A DNA stretch of 56,108 nt from Secundilactobacillus malefermentans DSM 5705 = KCTC 3548 (GTDB lineage: Bacteria > Bacillota > Bacilli > Lactobacillales > Lactobacillaceae). A program made the translations under genes and the position numbers. The notes under the pieces were generated by a model. The model ran no database searches. It saw only the letters and a list, made by a program, of their open reading frames with translations, and was not told the DNA's origin. Below, in pieces: positions 55,209-56,108 of the stretch; the first letter of the stretch is position 1; the number at the start of each line of letters is the position of its first letter. The stretch lies in contig NZ_AZGJ01000008.1 of assembly GCF_001436395.1 (NCBI RefSeq), positions 1 through 56,108 on the forward strand, given 5' to 3'.

Positions 55209-56033
55209 TTGATAGATAGAAAATTAGTAACGATTGATTTAGATGGAACAACGCTTAATAATCAGTCGAAGCTCTCCACTAAAACCAAAAAAGTCATCAA
55301 GGCCGCTTCGAAGGCCGGACACATCGTTAGCATTGTCACTGGCAGACCCAATCGCCTATCAACGCCAATTTACGATGCATTAGAGTTAGAGTCACCCATG
55401 ATAAATTTCAATGGTAGTCTGGGATTTAATCCCCACCAAAAATGGTCAGAAGAATATCAATTTACGATTAATCGTGATATTGTCCTTGATTTATTAAAGA
55501 ATTATCAACGCTTTGATATCAACCTAATTGCAGCGGAAGGCAAGAATTTATTTCTTGCTCAGCAGCAACAGCCAACCGAGCTCAACTTTTTTCCTTCCGT
55601 TTTACAGGCAAACGAGGAATTAAACAGTCGATCATTGAGTCAGGACCCTACTAGTTTAACGATTCAAGCCTCAGAAAACAAGCTTCAATCCTTATCAATT
55701 TATATTGAAGAGAAATACGGACTGATGGTAGATGTCAATGCTTGGGGCGGTCCCCATAACGTCATTGAAGTTGGCCATAAGGGAATTCAAAAGGCCACGG
55801 GCGTTGAAAAAATTGCCCACTACTTCCAAATTAAGCGCCAGAATATCATTGCGTTTGGTGATGAAAGTAATGATAATGCGATGATTGACTATGCTGGCTG
55901 GGGCGTTGCCATGAATAACGCAAACAGTCATCTTAAATCTATCGCTAACGATGTAACGCGATTGGATAATGAAAATGATGGCTTGGCTGATTACTTATCC
56001 GATTATCTGCAGTTGGATGCAGCAAATTTTTAA
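55209..56033 (+). CDS. Cof-type HAD-superfamily hydrolase
   Basis: A 274 aa cytoplasmic phosphatase of the HAD IIB (Cof) class. Catalytic Asp residues are in TIDLDGTTLNN (residues about 8-18), VTGRPNR is motif II and IAFGDESNDNAMIDYAGWGVAM is the motif III/IV region. Substrates of such enzymes range from sugar phosphates to FMN and PLP and cannot be predicted. The start is TTG with GAGGT upstream. Confidence 0.9.
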   Translation: MIDRKLVTIDLDGTTLNNQSKLSTKTKKVIKAASKAGHIVSIVTGRPNRLSTPIYDALELESPMINFNGSLGFNPHQKWSEEYQFTINRDIVLDLLKNYQRFDINLIAAEGKNLFLAQQQQPTELNFFPSVLQANEELNSRSLSQDPTSLTIQASENKLQSLSIYIEEKYGLMVDVNAWGGPHNVIEVGHKGIQKATGVEKIAHYFQIKRQNIIAFGDESNDNAMIDYAGWGVAMNNANSHLKSIANDVTRLDNENDGLADYLSDYLQLDAANF

Positions 56034-56047
56034 TTAATTCAAAAATG

Positions 56048-56090
56048 AAAAGAGGCTGAGGCGCAAGAACGCGCTTCAGCCTCTTTTTTT
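56048..56090 (+). terminator. Terminator after HAD hydrolase gene
   Basis: A stem of about 14 bp (from 56049 with 56071 onward) has the AAGAGGCTGA/TCAGCCTCTT core plus GCGC/GCGC, and a run of seven T follows. Confidence 0.9.
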
Positions 56091-56108
56091 GGTTCTATAC
56101 TTTTTCCT

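Overview
The window looks like a chromosomal segment from a member of the Lactobacillaceae. The indications are low-to-moderate GC, strong AGGAGG-type ribosome binding sites with frequent TTG and GTG starts, and a complete mevalonate pathway with a type 2 IPP isomerase. A type B RNase P RNA and Firmicutes-typical gene blocks point the same way: xerC-hslV-hslU, recU-pbp1A, dinG-ypmB-aspB-asnS-dnaD, gpsB next to rnpB. I cannot place it to genus from sequence alone. Almost all of it is housekeeping sequence. The only clear mobile element is one IS200/IS605 unit.

Layout. 1-1.8 kb: a secreted beta-helix protein with a basic wall-binding tail. 1.9-4.8 kb: xerC-hslVU. 4.87-6.68 kb: an IS200/IS605 element (tnpA, tnpB, predicted omega RNA) inserted between the hslU terminator and the -10 box of a galM/lacX-like gene. 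7.6-8.9 kb: a divergent HxlR regulator and short-chain dehydrogenase pair. 9-14.2 kb: plsY, then parE-parC behind a LexA-like box. 14.3-19.3 kb: a LysR regulator, ppaC, pgpA, msrB-msrA, a ROK fructokinase and a small membrane protein. 19.5-24.3 kb (minus): an OpuC-like osmolyte ABC transporter, folT under a tetrahydrofolate riboswitch, degV and a MarR regulator. 24.5-26.2 kb: rqcH. 26.3-34 kb (minus): ebsA-like, fhs, lspA, rluD, pyrR, then CarA-like and CarB-like genes. 34-39.7 kb: RNase HI-like, an amino-acid oxidase, a structured RNA-like repeat, a nitroreductase, a NUDIX hydrolase, a THUMP methyltransferase, rnpB, gpsB and ypsA. 39.8-49.4 kb: recU-pbp1A and, convergent to it, dinG-ypmB-aspB-asnS-dnaD. 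49.6-53.7 kb: the mevalonate operon mvk-mvaD-pmk-fni. 53.7-56.1 kb: an RsmF-type rRNA methyltransferase and a Cof-type HAD phosphatase.

The most unusual thing here is the pyrR-carA*-carB* cassette (26277-30456, minus). Both carbamoyl-phosphate-synthetase-like proteins are uninterrupted, closely spaced and have good ribosome binding sites, yet the catalytic machinery is gone. The CarA-like protein has Gly for the nucleophilic Cys, Phe for the catalytic His and Asp for the Glu. The CarB-like protein (845 aa against about 1060) has lost the glycine loop and metal ligands of its first ATP-grasp domain, most of the core of the second, and the allosteric domain. PyrR beside them keeps its PRPP loop. 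I read this as a pseudoenzyme pair kept for a non-catalytic, possibly regulatory, role. That is inference. Secondary points of interest are the folT THF riboswitch with a Shine-Dalgarno-sequestering hairpin, the IS605 element whose TnpB guide would read the galM promoter, and a long stem-loop plus terminator unit at 35.65-35.83 kb.
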